Source of the DNA: CAWABB01 sp963780165
GTDB lineage: Bacteria > Bacteroidota > Ignavibacteria > UBA10030 > UBA6906
Assembly (NCBI GenBank): GCA_963780165.1
Contig: CAWABB010000001.1
Span: 496,001-560,000 of the forward strand
Length of the DNA: 64,000 nt
Direction of reading: 5' to 3'
Position numbers and translations under genes: made by a program
Part shown: one piece after another, positions 26,453-36,079 of the stretch
Position numbering within the stretch: position 1 is the first letter of the stretch
Layout of the letters: every line of letters begins with the position of its first letter
Notes under the pieces: model-generated
What the model saw: only the letters and a program-made list of their open reading frames with translations
What the model was told of the DNA's origin: nothing
Databases searched by the model: none

Positions 26453-27757
26453 TCAACCCTCCACCGCGGGCCGCAGCCCCTGTCCGCTCTCCAGGGCAAC
26501 GGGAGCGGCCTTCCGTCCGATGACGAAACGATGCACAAACCAGATCAGCACCAGGTTCGACACGAAGTCGAGGCGGTTCAGCGGGTTCATGAAGTACGAG
26601 ATGACCATCAGGAGCACGCACGAGGCGTACATCACCATGGTCAGCGGGTCCGGGCGGGTCCGCAGCCGCCCGTAGAGGAATGCCGTCACCATGCCGGTGA
26701 GGAACGGGAGGATCGCAACGCCCAGGACTCCGAAGTCGTAGTAGTACCACCAGTGAAACGTGAACGTATTGTAGCCGCTGATCAGATACGGCAGGCGCTC
26801 GATCGAGAAATACTCCGCAAGCCAGTGCTTCAAACCCACGAGGGCGAGCAGCGGGTCGAGGAAGAAATAGCCGTACATGTGGTGATCCAGCTTGTCGACC
26901 GCGCGCGCGAAGTTCTCGAGATTCATCGTGATGTACATGTATGGCTCAGCGAGAAACCAGAGATTCTTCGAGAACCTCATTTTGGAGACGTAGTACACGT
27001 ACTCCTGAACATAGCGTGCCGCCCGAACCTGGTTGATCAGGAAGAGCAGGATGACGAACACGCCGGCGAACGGGAGGATGTTGCGGGCGCGCACCCAGCG
27101 GGTCGTGTAGAATGCCATCGCGAGGACGATCACGCCCACCACGAAGAACGTGTAGCGCTGGAGCATGAGCGCGTAGGTCAGCACCGAAAACACAACGACC
27201 GCAATCACCGCCCACCTGCGCCCGCCGCCGGGCCTCACGAGAAACAGATACTCCACGGACAGCAGGACGATGCCCATCATCCCGTTGACGATGAGGTGCA
27301 GGCCGAACACGCCGAACTCGACCCTGAGGATGTCGGGCCGGGCGCTGAACATCGGAACCGTGCCCTCGATGACCACCTCGATCGCGTAGGCGATGACATA
27401 CGCCGCGAACAGGACCACGATCGTCCAGAAGAACTTCCCTTCATCGAACCGCGAGCCGGCCTCGCGCACAAGCCGTTTCCTGATCTCCTCCAGCGGGAGG
27501 AGCGGGCGCGTGACGTTAACCCAACTGATCGCGGCAACGCCGACGATAAACGCCGCAGGCCCGACGAGCAGCACCACCCAGGAGTAGAAGGACCAGTGGT
27601 GCTGGTATGCGCTGAGCTTCAGCTCACACAGGGCGATCGCGCCCGCCCAGACCAGGGCCATCGTCCGGGCGGGGGCGAGCGGATCTCCCTTGCGCAGCAC
27701 TAAGAGCGCGATCAGCACCGCCACCACAGTCCATGCAAGTACCCCTACGGCGGTCAC
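26453..27757 (-). CDS. O-antigen/exopolysaccharide polymerase-like membrane protein
   Basis: A 434-residue polytopic protein with about ten to twelve membrane segments and a long extracytoplasmic loop near the C-terminal third, the usual layout of Wzy polymerases, which have little sequence conservation. The start is a GTG that overlaps the flippase stop by 4 bases. Its position between Wzx and glycosyltransferases supports a polymerase that joins repeat units on the periplasmic side. This is a topology and context call. Confidence 0.7.
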   Translation of the reverse strand: MTAVGVLAWTVVAVLIALLVLRKGDPLAPARTMALVWAGAIALCELKLSAYQHHWSFYSWVVLLVGPAAFIVGVAAISWVNVTRPLLPLEEIRKRLVREAGSRFDEGKFFWTIVVLFAAYVIAYAIEVVIEGTVPMFSARPDILRVEFGVFGLHLIVNGMMGIVLLSVEYLFLVRPGGGRRWAVIAVVVFSVLTYALMLQRYTFFVVGVIVLAMAFYTTRWVRARNILPFAGVFVILLFLINQVRAARYVQEYVYYVSKMRFSKNLWFLAEPYMYITMNLENFARAVDKLDHHMYGYFFLDPLLALVGLKHWLAEYFSIERLPYLISGYNTFTFHWWYYYDFGVLGVAILPFLTGMVTAFLYGRLRTRPDPLTMVMYASCVLLMVISYFMNPLNRLDFVSNLVLIWFVHRFVIGRKAAPVALESGQGLRPAVEG

Positions 27758-29199
27758 GCCGGGCCCTCCGCTTCTGCCGGGATGCGGAAGGAGAACAGTT
27801 TTCGCCGCTCGTCCGGGGTCAGGCCGACATAGAGTCCGAGGAGCACGCACGAGGCGACGCTGACGGGGAGCGACGCACAGAGCGGCAGGTCGCGCAGCGT
27901 CCAGACGAGCCCGGCGATCGCGGCCGTCAGCGCGACAACCGTTCCCGTCCTCCACCCGACAACCGGGAGCGGGTAGCTGCGCCGAATCGCAATCAGGCAC
28001 CCGGCTGCCACCAGGAGGTTTGTTCCGAGCGATACCATGGCAGCCCCCGTGGGGCCCATCGCAGGGATCACCACGAGGTTCACGCCTACGTTCAGGATGG
28101 TCGCGACCGCGGTGATGACGACCCTCAGGAATTGGTTTCCGGATGTCGTGAGGAGCAGCCCGAAGGCTTCCGCGATGAAGCGGATCCAGACAACCCCGGC
28201 GAAAATCCGCATGATGGCTACCGCTTCCGGAAACGTCCCGGCCCCGTACAGCACCCCGAGAACGCACTCGGGGTAGACGAGCATCACCAGGGAGATCGGC
28301 AGACCGATCAGCAGCAGGACCCGTCCCATGAGCGCGCCCAGGTTGAGCCACTGGTCGGGGGCGTCGTGATGAAGCCGCGCAAGCGTCGGAAGCATGGCGG
28401 CAACGCCGACATCCGGGATGACCAGCGCGACGGCCGCCACCTTGAACACGGCCTGGTAGACTCCGACGTCCGCCGACCCTTTCAGCGCCGCCAGGAGCAG
28501 CGTGTCGACCTGGAAAAACAGATACCCGAACAGAAGGTGCGCTGCGAACAGAAGGGCCTTCCCCTTCACTTCCTGCCATCCGGAAAACGTCAGCCGCATG
28601 CGCGGGACGCCAAGGACCCTGGAAGCGCGGTGCCTCGCCAGCAGGTACCCCGCCACCCGCGTCAGCGCGTACACGAGCGCGACGACCGTCAGCGGCGCCC
28701 GCAGGAATCCCACCAGCGCAAGAAGGCCGAGCGCGGCGACGTTGATGATGATCGTCACCTGCGTCTCTTGATGGAACTGTTCGAGGCCGCGTAGAAGCGC
28801 GAACTCGAAGTTCATCATCGCCGAGAAGACGACCGACGCCCCGAGAATGATGATCAGCAGGGATGTCGTCTCGTCGAACGGCCGGAACAACCCGATCGTG
28901 ACCATGACGACGGTCGCGGCCAGAGCGATGACGGCCTTCACCGCGGCGTACTTGCTCAGGACCGTCGCGGGTGTCGCCTGGCTTCGGGCGACCTCCAGGG
29001 CAAGCAGCGTGTCCAGGCCCAGGTCGGCCAGGATGAGAAAGAGCGCCATGACGGCGTTGGCCGTCGTGAATTGGCCGAACGACTCCGGGCCGTAGATCCG
29101 CGCTATCCCGACGAACAGCAGGAAGCTCGAACCCAGGCGGGCAGCGAACGACAGCAGCGAGAGGAGCGAATTACGCCGAACGCGGGATCCTGCCGACAC
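27754..29199 (-). CDS. Wzx-type polysaccharide flippase
   Basis: A 481-residue protein with about twelve to fourteen membrane segments and the typical N-terminal LLSFAARLGSSFLLFVGIARIYGPESFG. It should flip the lipid-linked repeat unit to the periplasm. The GTG at 29199 has a GGAGG 8 bases upstream. It overlaps the polymerase gene, and together with it and the chain-length protein forms the Wzx/Wzy/Wzz set. Confidence 0.88.
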   Translation of the reverse strand: MSAGSRVRRNSLLSLLSFAARLGSSFLLFVGIARIYGPESFGQFTTANAVMALFLILADLGLDTLLALEVARSQATPATVLSKYAAVKAVIALAATVVMVTIGLFRPFDETTSLLIIILGASVVFSAMMNFEFALLRGLEQFHQETQVTIIINVAALGLLALVGFLRAPLTVVALVYALTRVAGYLLARHRASRVLGVPRMRLTFSGWQEVKGKALLFAAHLLFGYLFFQVDTLLLAALKGSADVGVYQAVFKVAAVALVIPDVGVAAMLPTLARLHHDAPDQWLNLGALMGRVLLLIGLPISLVMLVYPECVLGVLYGAGTFPEAVAIMRIFAGVVWIRFIAEAFGLLLTTSGNQFLRVVITAVATILNVGVNLVVIPAMGPTGAAMVSLGTNLLVAAGCLIAIRRSYPLPVVGWRTGTVVALTAAIAGLVWTLRDLPLCASLPVSVASCVLLGLYVGLTPDERRKLFSFRIPAEAEGPA

Positions 29200-29205
29200 C
29201 CCGTG

Positions 29206-30444
29206 TCACCTCCGCTTTCCGATCAACCGCAATCCGAACCAATCGGATCGGATCGCTGAGAGGATGGAGTTCACCTCCACAGGACGTGCGAGGAGGAGAT
29301 GGTGATAGGTCTCCAGCATGATGATCCCTACCGTGGCGAGCAGGACGGACACGACAAATGCGAGAAGCGTAAAGAGCACCACCTTGGGGCGCGCTTTCCG
29401 CTCGGCCGGCTGCGCCCGGTCGAGCACCAGCACAGAAGGGGTCTGCCGTCGTTCCTCGACCTTGGCCTGCTCATAGAGCGGGGTGATGAACTGCAGGATC
29501 TTGTACTGGATTTCCACATCCCGGAAGCGACGCACGTACTCCCCCCCAAGCTCCGGAACCTGCGCGAAGGGGACGAAGATCTTCATTTTTCCCGCCGAGA
29601 TGCCCGCACCACCCCCCATCTCGTCCAGCTTGCGTCGGAGCTCTTCCGTCTCGATCTGCGCGGCAAGCACCGCGGGATTGTCCGCCGACTGCGTGCGCCG
29701 CAGGATCCCAACGGCGACCTCCTTCAGCGCAAGCTGTCCGGCGATTTCGGCGCCGGCCTTGATGGACGCTTCGGTCTGCTCGGGCATCGCGATGATGCCG
29801 TACCGTTGCTGAAACGCCTTGAGCGAATCCTCAGCCTGAGCAAGGTCCTTCATGTTCTTCTGATACCGCTCTTCGATGAACTTGCGATTCCCGCGGGCGT
29901 TCTGGACCTGCAGCTCGGTATTGGTCTTATTCAGCATGTCCACGAAGAAATTCGCCATGTCGGCGGCCCGCTGCGGATCCTTGTCCACCGCGGAGATCAT
30001 CAGGTTTCCCTCGTCCTCCACGGCGAACTCCACGTTCGAGAGGAGTTCTTTCGTGGTCTTGTCCATCTTGTACCGTGAGTCGGCATAGTCGTACAGGTTG
30101 ACGAGATCGAATCGCTCGATGACAGCCGACAGGACCGTGGAGCTCTTGAGGATGGCGAGATAGCGGTCTGTCTCCTCGTTGCCGGCGAGGGACGAGAGCG
30201 CCTTGCCGGGAGAGAAGCTGCGCGCAAGGGATGACAAGCCTTCGAGCCCGAGCATGTCGGTCTTCTCGGCAGGAAAGACCGACGCCGTCGACTTGTACCA
30301 CTTCGGAACGAGCAGCAGCACGATCATGGTGCCGAGCGTGCAGAGCAGAACGAACCGCACCATGAACACGCGGTATTTCGCCAGGAGTGCGATGAAATCA
30401 AGGACACGATCACCGAACGTCGTCTCGGGGTTGTTGTGTGCCAT
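29206..30444 (-). CDS. Wzz-like polysaccharide chain-length/co-polymerase protein
   Basis: A 412-residue inner-membrane protein with a membrane segment at about 29-47, a long coiled-coil periplasmic part (residues 50-365) and a second membrane segment near the C-terminus (about 365-388). This is the Wzz/GNVR layout. It has no C-terminal tyrosine kinase domain as in Wzc, and no separate kinase or phosphatase gene is seen nearby. The ATG at 30444 starts the conserved domain; the frame is open for 47 more codons upstream. It controls the length of polymer made by Wzy. Confidence 0.88.
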   Translation of the reverse strand: MAHNNPETTFGDRVLDFIALLAKYRVFMVRFVLLCTLGTMIVLLLVPKWYKSTASVFPAEKTDMLGLEGLSSLARSFSPGKALSSLAGNEETDRYLAILKSSTVLSAVIERFDLVNLYDYADSRYKMDKTTKELLSNVEFAVEDEGNLMISAVDKDPQRAADMANFFVDMLNKTNTELQVQNARGNRKFIEERYQKNMKDLAQAEDSLKAFQQRYGIIAMPEQTEASIKAGAEIAGQLALKEVAVGILRRTQSADNPAVLAAQIETEELRRKLDEMGGGAGISAGKMKIFVPFAQVPELGGEYVRRFRDVEIQYKILQFITPLYEQAKVEERRQTPSVLVLDRAQPAERKARPKVVLFTLLAFVVSVLLATVGIIMLETYHHLLLARPVEVNSILSAIRSDWFGLRLIGKRR

Positions 30445-30457
30445 GGCCGAATGCACT

Positions 30458-32161
30458 CTAGAGTGTGTTGACGACAAGTATGATGGAGGCCAGCGCGGCG
30501 AGCACCGTCGCGAGCTGGGCGACCGTCGTAAGGACTGTTCCGAACGGCGTCGGGTATTCCTTGGGGACCCAGAGGAAGTCCCCATCCTCGATGGCGGTCT
30601 CAGAGGGGTCCAGCCAGGTTCTGGTGTTGCCTTTGATGACCTTCACGTCCCCGGTCCGCGCCTCGCCGGTGAACCCGCCGGCCCGGCTGATGTAGTAGTC
30701 TGCGTTCTGACCGGCGGCGTACGGGACATGGCCCGGGGTGATGACCTGGCCGAACACGTAGACCGTGCGGCTGTACTCGGGGACGATCACGCGGTCAAAA
30801 TTCCGGAGCGTGATGTCTTCGGTGGAGTCTCCCTTCGCGAAGAGCGCGTCGAAGTCGACCGAGACAAGCTCCCCTTTCAGCCTGAGCGCGGTCTCGGTGA
30901 GGTAATACGACGAGTCCTGGAACTGGAGGCTGGTGCGGACGCTCAGCAACCTCTCCTGCTCCAGCTCTTCCGGCCCTTCCAATGTTTTGGGGCGAACGCG
31001 GAGCACCGTGGCCGCCTTCAGGTTTGCCTGCGCCGTGAAGCCGCCGGCAAGCTGGATGATCTGGGTGAGATGCGTCTCGGCCTTGGTGATCGGATACGTC
31101 CCCGGGCGCAGGACCTCGCCCTCGATGCGGACCGCGTTTCCTTCCCGGTCGTCACGGTTCACCGGCACGACCAGCCGGTCCCCCGGCTGCAGCGCGATAT
31201 CGGGCGCGCGCCCGTCCATGATGGCGTGGACATCCACCAGCATCGAATCCATGCGGGTCCCGTCAGCCGAGAGCCGCATCAGCATGCTGTGCTCGGCAAC
31301 CGATTCCGAGCGCAATCCCATCGCGAGGCGGACGAGATGCGACAGGCTGTCGCCCTGCACGAACTCCACAGCGACATCCCGCACGACGCCGCCATAAATG
31401 CCGATCCGGTTTTCCCACGGACGCCTGTTGGGCACGAAGACGTGGTCGCCTTCGCGCAGATACGGATTCAGGTCGGAGCGGCCCGTGATAGCATAGCGCA
31501 CCAGATCCACGCGCTCCACCTCCCCCGTCCGACGCTGGACGGTGATGTAGCGCATCGAGAGGTTCTGGCGGAGCGATTGCTGGTCGGTGTCGTAGAACTT
31601 CTTGTTCGAGAGCTGCGTCGAGGGGAGCGAGTTCGCCTCTTCGATCAGCCTGTCCACGCGCTGCACCGCGTGCATCTCGTGCATGCCCTCGCGCATGACT
31701 GCACCGGTGATATGGACCGTCACCTTGCGGGGAGCGACGAGCGAGAGGGAGACCGTCGAGCTCGGAAACTTGCGCGTCACCTGCTGTTCGACGAGCGTCC
31801 GGGCCTTCGCCAGCGTCGACCCCTTGAGATCGACCGCGCCGACCGCGGGTATCAGAAGCAGACCCTCGGGGGTGATGGTCAGCCGGTGCTCGACGGGCGC
31901 GCTCGACCAGATGTTGAGGGCCACCTGATCGCCCGGTCCCACATAGTATGCCTCCGCGTCCACAGGGCTGTCCATGGAGACGCTCGCGGGCTCGGACAGC
32001 GTCCTGGTCCCGCCCTGCGTGCTCGCGCGTAGCGACATCAGGTCAGGAATCTTGAGGTCTGTCCCATCAAGTTGCGCCGCCACGGGCTGCCACGCGACGC
32101 ACACGAGCAGCAGGGCTGCGAGCCACCGCCACGAGGTCGGACAACAACGATCATGCATCAT
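30458..32161 (-). CDS. Polysaccharide export protein with SLBB domains (Wza-like)
   Basis: A 567-residue exported protein. After a signal peptide (about 1-29) comes a polysaccharide export domain with YYVGPGDQVALNIW at about residue 72, then repeated soluble-ligand-binding beta-grasp domains (TVHITGAV, IEGEVLRPGTYP, VFGQVITPGHVP). It ends in a hydrophobic segment (last 25 residues), so it may be membrane-anchored at that end, unlike simple outer-membrane lipoproteins. It likely guides polymer across the envelope. The start is ATG at 32161 (or 32158), overlapping the end of rfbB. Confidence 0.88.
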   Translation of the reverse strand: MMHDRCCPTSWRWLAALLLVCVAWQPVAAQLDGTDLKIPDLMSLRASTQGGTRTLSEPASVSMDSPVDAEAYYVGPGDQVALNIWSSAPVEHRLTITPEGLLLIPAVGAVDLKGSTLAKARTLVEQQVTRKFPSSTVSLSLVAPRKVTVHITGAVMREGMHEMHAVQRVDRLIEEANSLPSTQLSNKKFYDTDQQSLRQNLSMRYITVQRRTGEVERVDLVRYAITGRSDLNPYLREGDHVFVPNRRPWENRIGIYGGVVRDVAVEFVQGDSLSHLVRLAMGLRSESVAEHSMLMRLSADGTRMDSMLVDVHAIMDGRAPDIALQPGDRLVVPVNRDDREGNAVRIEGEVLRPGTYPITKAETHLTQIIQLAGGFTAQANLKAATVLRVRPKTLEGPEELEQERLLSVRTSLQFQDSSYYLTETALRLKGELVSVDFDALFAKGDSTEDITLRNFDRVIVPEYSRTVYVFGQVITPGHVPYAAGQNADYYISRAGGFTGEARTGDVKVIKGNTRTWLDPSETAIEDGDFLWVPKEYPTPFGTVLTTVAQLATVLAALASIILVVNTL

Positions 32162-33164
32162 GATAGTTCCGTTGGTAGTACTCCTGATATTCTCCCGTCA
32201 TCACGCGCGTCCACCACTCCTTGTGGTCGAGATACCATTGCACCGTTTCGCGGATCCCTTCCTCGAAGCTCACGGAGGGCGACCAGCCGAACTCGCCCTT
32301 CATCCTGGAGGCGTCAATCGCGTACCGGCGGTCGTGGCCAGGACGATCCTTGACATATTTGATCAGCGAGCGAGGCTTCTTCAGAATGTCCAGGATCAGC
32401 GTCACGATGTCGATATTCGTCCACTCGTTGTTCCCGCCGATGTTGTACACCTCGCCGGGAACGCCGCTCCGCAGGACGGTCTCCAGGGCGCCGCAATGAT
32501 CGCGCACGTGGAGCCAGTCGCGGATGTTCAAACCGTCACCGTACACGGGGAGCTGAATGTCCCGCAGGGCGTTGCAGATCATCAACGGGATCAGCTTCTC
32601 CGGAAACTGATACGGCCCGTAGTTGTTCGAGCATCGCGTGACGATCACCGGGAGCCCGTGCGTGTGCTGCCACGCAAGGGCGAGCAGATCGGAAGACGCC
32701 TTGCTCGAGGCGTACGGGCTGTTAGGGTGGAGGGGCGACGTCTCGGTGAACTTTCCGGTCGTCCCGAGAGAGCCGTACACTTCATCGGTCGACACATGGA
32801 GAAAGCGGTTCACGCCGTGGACCCTGCACGCCTCCAGCAGACGGTACGTGCCGACGACATTCGTCTGGATGAATTGCTCGGCCCCCAGGATGCTCCGGTC
32901 CACATGAGATTCGGCGGCGAAATGGACGACCGTGTCGATCGTATGCCGTTCGAGCACGGCTCCGACAGCCTGGCTGTCACAGATATCGCCACGTACGAAC
33001 TGGTATCCCTCGTGGTCCCGGTGATCGGCCAGATTTTCCAGGTTTCCTGCGTACGTCAGCTTGTCGAAATTGACAATGTGCATCCCGTCCGCCCCCTCCA
33101 GCAGGTGCCGAACGAAGTTGCTGCCGATGAAACCGGCCCCGCCGGTGACAAGGATATGCTTCAT
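32151..33164 (-). CDS. rfbB: dTDP-glucose 4,6-dehydratase
   Basis: A 337-residue SDR enzyme making dTDP-4-keto-6-deoxyglucose. It has VTGGAGFIGSNF, STDEVYG and the catalytic YASSK, with the DRPGHDRRYAID segment. The ATG at 33164 begins the fold; the frame is open upstream. It is the first gene of the polysaccharide cluster, and a putative promoter lies at 33324-33354, about 160 bases upstream. The thymidylyltransferase gene rfbA that usually accompanies it is absent here. Confidence 0.96.
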   Translation of the reverse strand: MKHILVTGGAGFIGSNFVRHLLEGADGMHIVNFDKLTYAGNLENLADHRDHEGYQFVRGDICDSQAVGAVLERHTIDTVVHFAAESHVDRSILGAEQFIQTNVVGTYRLLEACRVHGVNRFLHVSTDEVYGSLGTTGKFTETSPLHPNSPYASSKASSDLLALAWQHTHGLPVIVTRCSNNYGPYQFPEKLIPLMICNALRDIQLPVYGDGLNIRDWLHVRDHCGALETVLRSGVPGEVYNIGGNNEWTNIDIVTLILDILKKPRSLIKYVKDRPGHDRRYAIDASRMKGEFGWSPSVSFEEGIRETVQWYLDHKEWWTRVMTGEYQEYYQRNYHDA

Positions 33165-33323
33165 AAGCGTGGGTGAATGGCCTGCATCTGGTGAGACGTA
33201 CATCTGGTTCCAGAGAGCCCGGACGGAGCACGGACACCAACTGGAAGCGACTAACCGGTATCAACGGGGAGGCAGCGTTCCTTCCAAGAGAGGCGAGACA
33301 CAGCCGGAACCGACTAAAACGTA

Positions 33324-33354
33324 ATAACTTAGCAAGATCCGTCTGAAAAGTCAA
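33324..33354 (-). promoter_or_regulatory. Putative promoter of the polysaccharide operon
   Basis: The minus strand reads TTG, 20 bases, then TAAGTTAT. The geometry equals the TTG-N20-TAnnTTTG form used elsewhere in the window. It lies in the 256-base gap (33165-33420) before rfbB, giving a leader of about 150 bases. No other gene is seen in that gap. Confidence 0.55.
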
Positions 33355-33420
33355 CATCCAGAACGTCCCCTCCTGCCGGCCTCAGGCGTCCAGAATCCCG
33401 AAAAAAGGTCGGTTCCGGAG

Positions 33421-35076
33421 TCAATCCGTGGCCTGCCGGACGAGCTCGATCTCCCTCCAGCCGACCCAGGACGGACTCTTGACGGTCACGACCTTGACCC
33501 CCTCGATGACCGCTGATCCTTTGAATCTATACTCGAGCCGGTCGTAGTCTTTCGTATCGCCCTCGAAAGTTTGCACTTTCTCGAAGCTTCCGCCCTGCCG
33601 CTTCACCCAGAGCTCGTGCGTGGTCGGCCCGGCAGGCGACTGTCCTACGACCAGCCGAATCGCGAATACCTTCGAAGGAGGCTGGACTCCGACTTCGATC
33701 CACTGGGGCGGAAACGCCCCCGCACTCCACTGAGACATTGTCCCGTCGATCGCCTGTTCCGCGGGCATATCCTTGTAGACCGCCGAGGCTTTGACGTTCA
33801 GCGACGGCACGCCGGCCCCGGCACGGAATTCATCCGTTACCCTGGTCCGGGTTGCCGGGGCCAACGCCTTGCCGAGCAGCCGGCCGCTGTCTGCCGCGGC
33901 CCAGGATTCCTTGATGATGTCCATGTCCCACGCCCATAGCAACCAGCCATCCACCCCGTAGTCGACGGAAGACTTCTGCAACGCGACCATCGCACGCGCC
34001 GCGGCCTCAACCGTGGTGTACATCGTGACGAGTCCGCCGAACTCGCCCATGATGATCGCCTTCCTGGTCGCCTTTGAGAAGCCGAAGTTCTCGGCGAACT
34101 CCTTCATGCCGAGTCCGTTCGCCTCGGGATAAATATGAACGTCCACGAAGTCAAGATCAGACTTCTCGATGACGGGCCTGGTGACAGAAAACCGTGTGTC
34201 GCCGACACGCATCTTGTGAGGCGCCTGAGGAGGGATGAGGCCGACACCTACGAGTGCGGTTGGATCCTCTTCACGGATCGCTTTCCGCATCTCGTCCACC
34301 CAGTGCACAAGTCCCTCGTCGAGCATCTGCTGTTTCTGCTTTGGATCTGCCAGGGAATAGGTTTTGCCGTTGGCGGTCTTGAGCGATCCCCTCGTCAGGC
34401 TCAGCGGCGGAATTTCCAGCTCGAACGCCAGCTCATTGCGGACCGCGTATCCGAAGAGCGCGTCAAACGGCGCTTTCGACTTCTTCAGCCCGCGAATGAA
34501 CGAGATGAAGAAATCGCGGTTCGCCTTCACGCCTTCCTCTGAAAGGATGTGCGCGGCCGTGCACTGGAAATCAGGGCACCAGACCGAGCGATCCCCCCGC
34601 CCGGTCTCCACGATCGGGAGCCAGTCGATGGTCGGCAACACGAGGATGTTGTTCTCCCTGGCAATGCGCAGGAAATCGACGAAGTTGCCGATGTAGTCCT
34701 TGTCGAGCGGCTTGCCGGGTTCGCCTAGGCCGCCGACCGTATTGTAGTTGAGGAAAACCCGGACAGTGTTGTAGCCGTCTGCGGCCATCGCCTGCAAGGC
34801 CTTCCTGGCCCTCGCCCTGTCGTACAACCCGCGGTTGAATGTGGAATGATACGGGATGGTAGTGCCGTCCGAGTGCTTCTTGAGCTTCGCCAGCCGGGCG
34901 TAATTGTTCCCGCGCGGCACGAACTCGTTCCCCGTCTTCGCGTCGAAGAACTTCGACACCCCTTTGACATCGCGCATTTGGAGCCGATGCCTGGGAGTGG
35001 TCTGTGCGAAGCCCTGCAGTGCCTGGCCGGCGCACACCAGCGCCAACACTGCCAGAAGACAGGCGGTCTTCTTCAT
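33421..35076 (-). CDS. Secreted glycoside hydrolase (GH5-like) with a C-terminal discoidin/F5-8-type domain
   Basis: A 551-residue secreted protein. A signal peptide (about 1-26) is followed by a (beta/alpha)8 glycosidase domain (about 35-400) with GYNTVRVF, an acid/base Glu215 in RNELAFE and a nucleophile Glu345 in GEFGG, as in clan GH-A enzymes, possibly cellulase or mannanase type. The last 130 residues (from SLNVKASAVYKDMPAEQAIDG) look like a carbohydrate-binding F5/8-type domain. The start at 35076 has a strong GGAGG 5 bases upstream. It has no T9SS sorting domain. It may process the exopolysaccharide encoded next to it; its substrate is unknown. Confidence 0.75.
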   Translation of the reverse strand: MKKTACLLAVLALVCAGQALQGFAQTTPRHRLQMRDVKGVSKFFDAKTGNEFVPRGNNYARLAKLKKHSDGTTIPYHSTFNRGLYDRARARKALQAMAADGYNTVRVFLNYNTVGGLGEPGKPLDKDYIGNFVDFLRIARENNILVLPTIDWLPIVETGRGDRSVWCPDFQCTAAHILSEEGVKANRDFFISFIRGLKKSKAPFDALFGYAVRNELAFELEIPPLSLTRGSLKTANGKTYSLADPKQKQQMLDEGLVHWVDEMRKAIREEDPTALVGVGLIPPQAPHKMRVGDTRFSVTRPVIEKSDLDFVDVHIYPEANGLGMKEFAENFGFSKATRKAIIMGEFGGLVTMYTTVEAAARAMVALQKSSVDYGVDGWLLWAWDMDIIKESWAAADSGRLLGKALAPATRTRVTDEFRAGAGVPSLNVKASAVYKDMPAEQAIDGTMSQWSAGAFPPQWIEVGVQPPSKVFAIRLVVGQSPAGPTTHELWVKRQGGSFEKVQTFEGDTKDYDRLEYRFKGSAVIEGVKVVTVKSPSWVGWREIELVRQATD

Positions 35077-35131
35077 CGGTTCCTCCCTCAATTGGGTGGG
35101 TTGAGCGGTTCCATTCGGCACGACAGTCAGT

Positions 35132-36001
35132 TCACGCACCGACCTTCGATGCGACGATGATGTCCTGATAGCTTACGGCCGATGGGCGTCCTGACCATGA
35201 CCCGTACCGGACAGGCTCCTGGATTTTCAGCCCCACGCGCGCGAGGAGGGCCATGCACGACGCCTCATCATGCGCGATGGCATTTTCAGGGAGCTGCCTG
35301 TCCGACGTCCAGAGCCCGTCCAGCTCGTGGACAAAGGTGAGACGGCTGGCTCCCTCCTCCATACGCCTGCGCGATTCGTCGTTCAGCAGGAAGAAGGTGA
35401 GGAGGCACGTCCCGCCCTGACGCAGGACTCGCGCAGTCTGCGCGAGGTAGTTCTCCGCATCCGCCTTCACCAGGTGGGTAAATACTGAAGTGGCAAACGC
35501 GAAGTCGAAGGAGGCGTCGTCGAACGGGAACCGGAACTCGGACGCAAGGTGCTTCCCGCCGGGATTATACCCCTTGTTGTAGATATCGGCGACCTGAAAT
35601 TGGAACCGGGGGTACCGGGGCGTAATGTTCCCGCTGCACCATGTGATGCCCGAAGGGACGATATCAAATCCGCGGTATTCGCCTTTCGACGAGAGATACG
35701 ACGCGAGTGGAACAGCCATGCGCCCGACGCCGCACCCGATATCCAGTACGCGGTGGTCGGGCTTCAGGCCTCCCAGCGTGATGAAGTGCGCCTTGAATTC
35801 CTCCCCGGTCTTCCGGAAGTCCCCGTCGCCCACGAACATGAGTGACGGAGGCGGAATCAGGTCGTTCTTGTGTCGCAGTGCATGGAGCGCATCCACCGGG
35901 GCATAGTACATTTTCTTCAGCGCGTGCCGGGCAGAGCGAAGCGCCGGGCGCATCTCATCGGGCACGCGCGACCGCAACCAGCGCGACAACTCTTCTGTCA
36001 T
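35132..36001 (-). CDS. Class I SAM-dependent methyltransferase
   Basis: A 289-residue methyltransferase with the SAM-binding LDIGCGVGRMAVPLA, an acidic residue in GFDIV and a DDASFDFAFATSVFTH segment. It is of the methyltransferase 11/25 type. The acceptor is unknown; a sugar or lipid is possible as the gene is 55 bases upstream of the glycosidase gene and near the polysaccharide locus. It starts at ATG 36001. Confidence 0.85.
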   Translation of the reverse strand: MTEELSRWLRSRVPDEMRPALRSARHALKKMYYAPVDALHALRHKNDLIPPPSLMFVGDGDFRKTGEEFKAHFITLGGLKPDHRVLDIGCGVGRMAVPLASYLSSKGEYRGFDIVPSGITWCSGNITPRYPRFQFQVADIYNKGYNPGGKHLASEFRFPFDDASFDFAFATSVFTHLVKADAENYLAQTARVLRQGGTCLLTFFLLNDESRRRMEEGASRLTFVHELDGLWTSDRQLPENAIAHDEASCMALLARVGLKIQEPVRYGSWSGRPSAVSYQDIIVASKVGA

Positions 36002-36079
36002 GGGCGGGTTCCGTTGTGTGAAATCCTGAGAGCCGGAAGCGCGGCCGCTGCATTCGGGCGCGATCCATGCACAGCGGCC

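Noticed and set aside
25781..27703. Long plus-strand open frame (about 640 codons)
   Set aside because: Antisense to the glycosyltransferase and polymerase genes, with His/Arg/Asp-rich composition and no motif.
30179..32032. Long plus-strand open frame (about 617 codons)
   Set aside because: Antisense to the clear SLBB export-protein gene and the chain-length gene.
33165..33420. Riboswitch or long structured leader before rfbB
   Set aside because: No known riboswitch core or strong stem structure was recognised in this gap; only a promoter candidate was kept.
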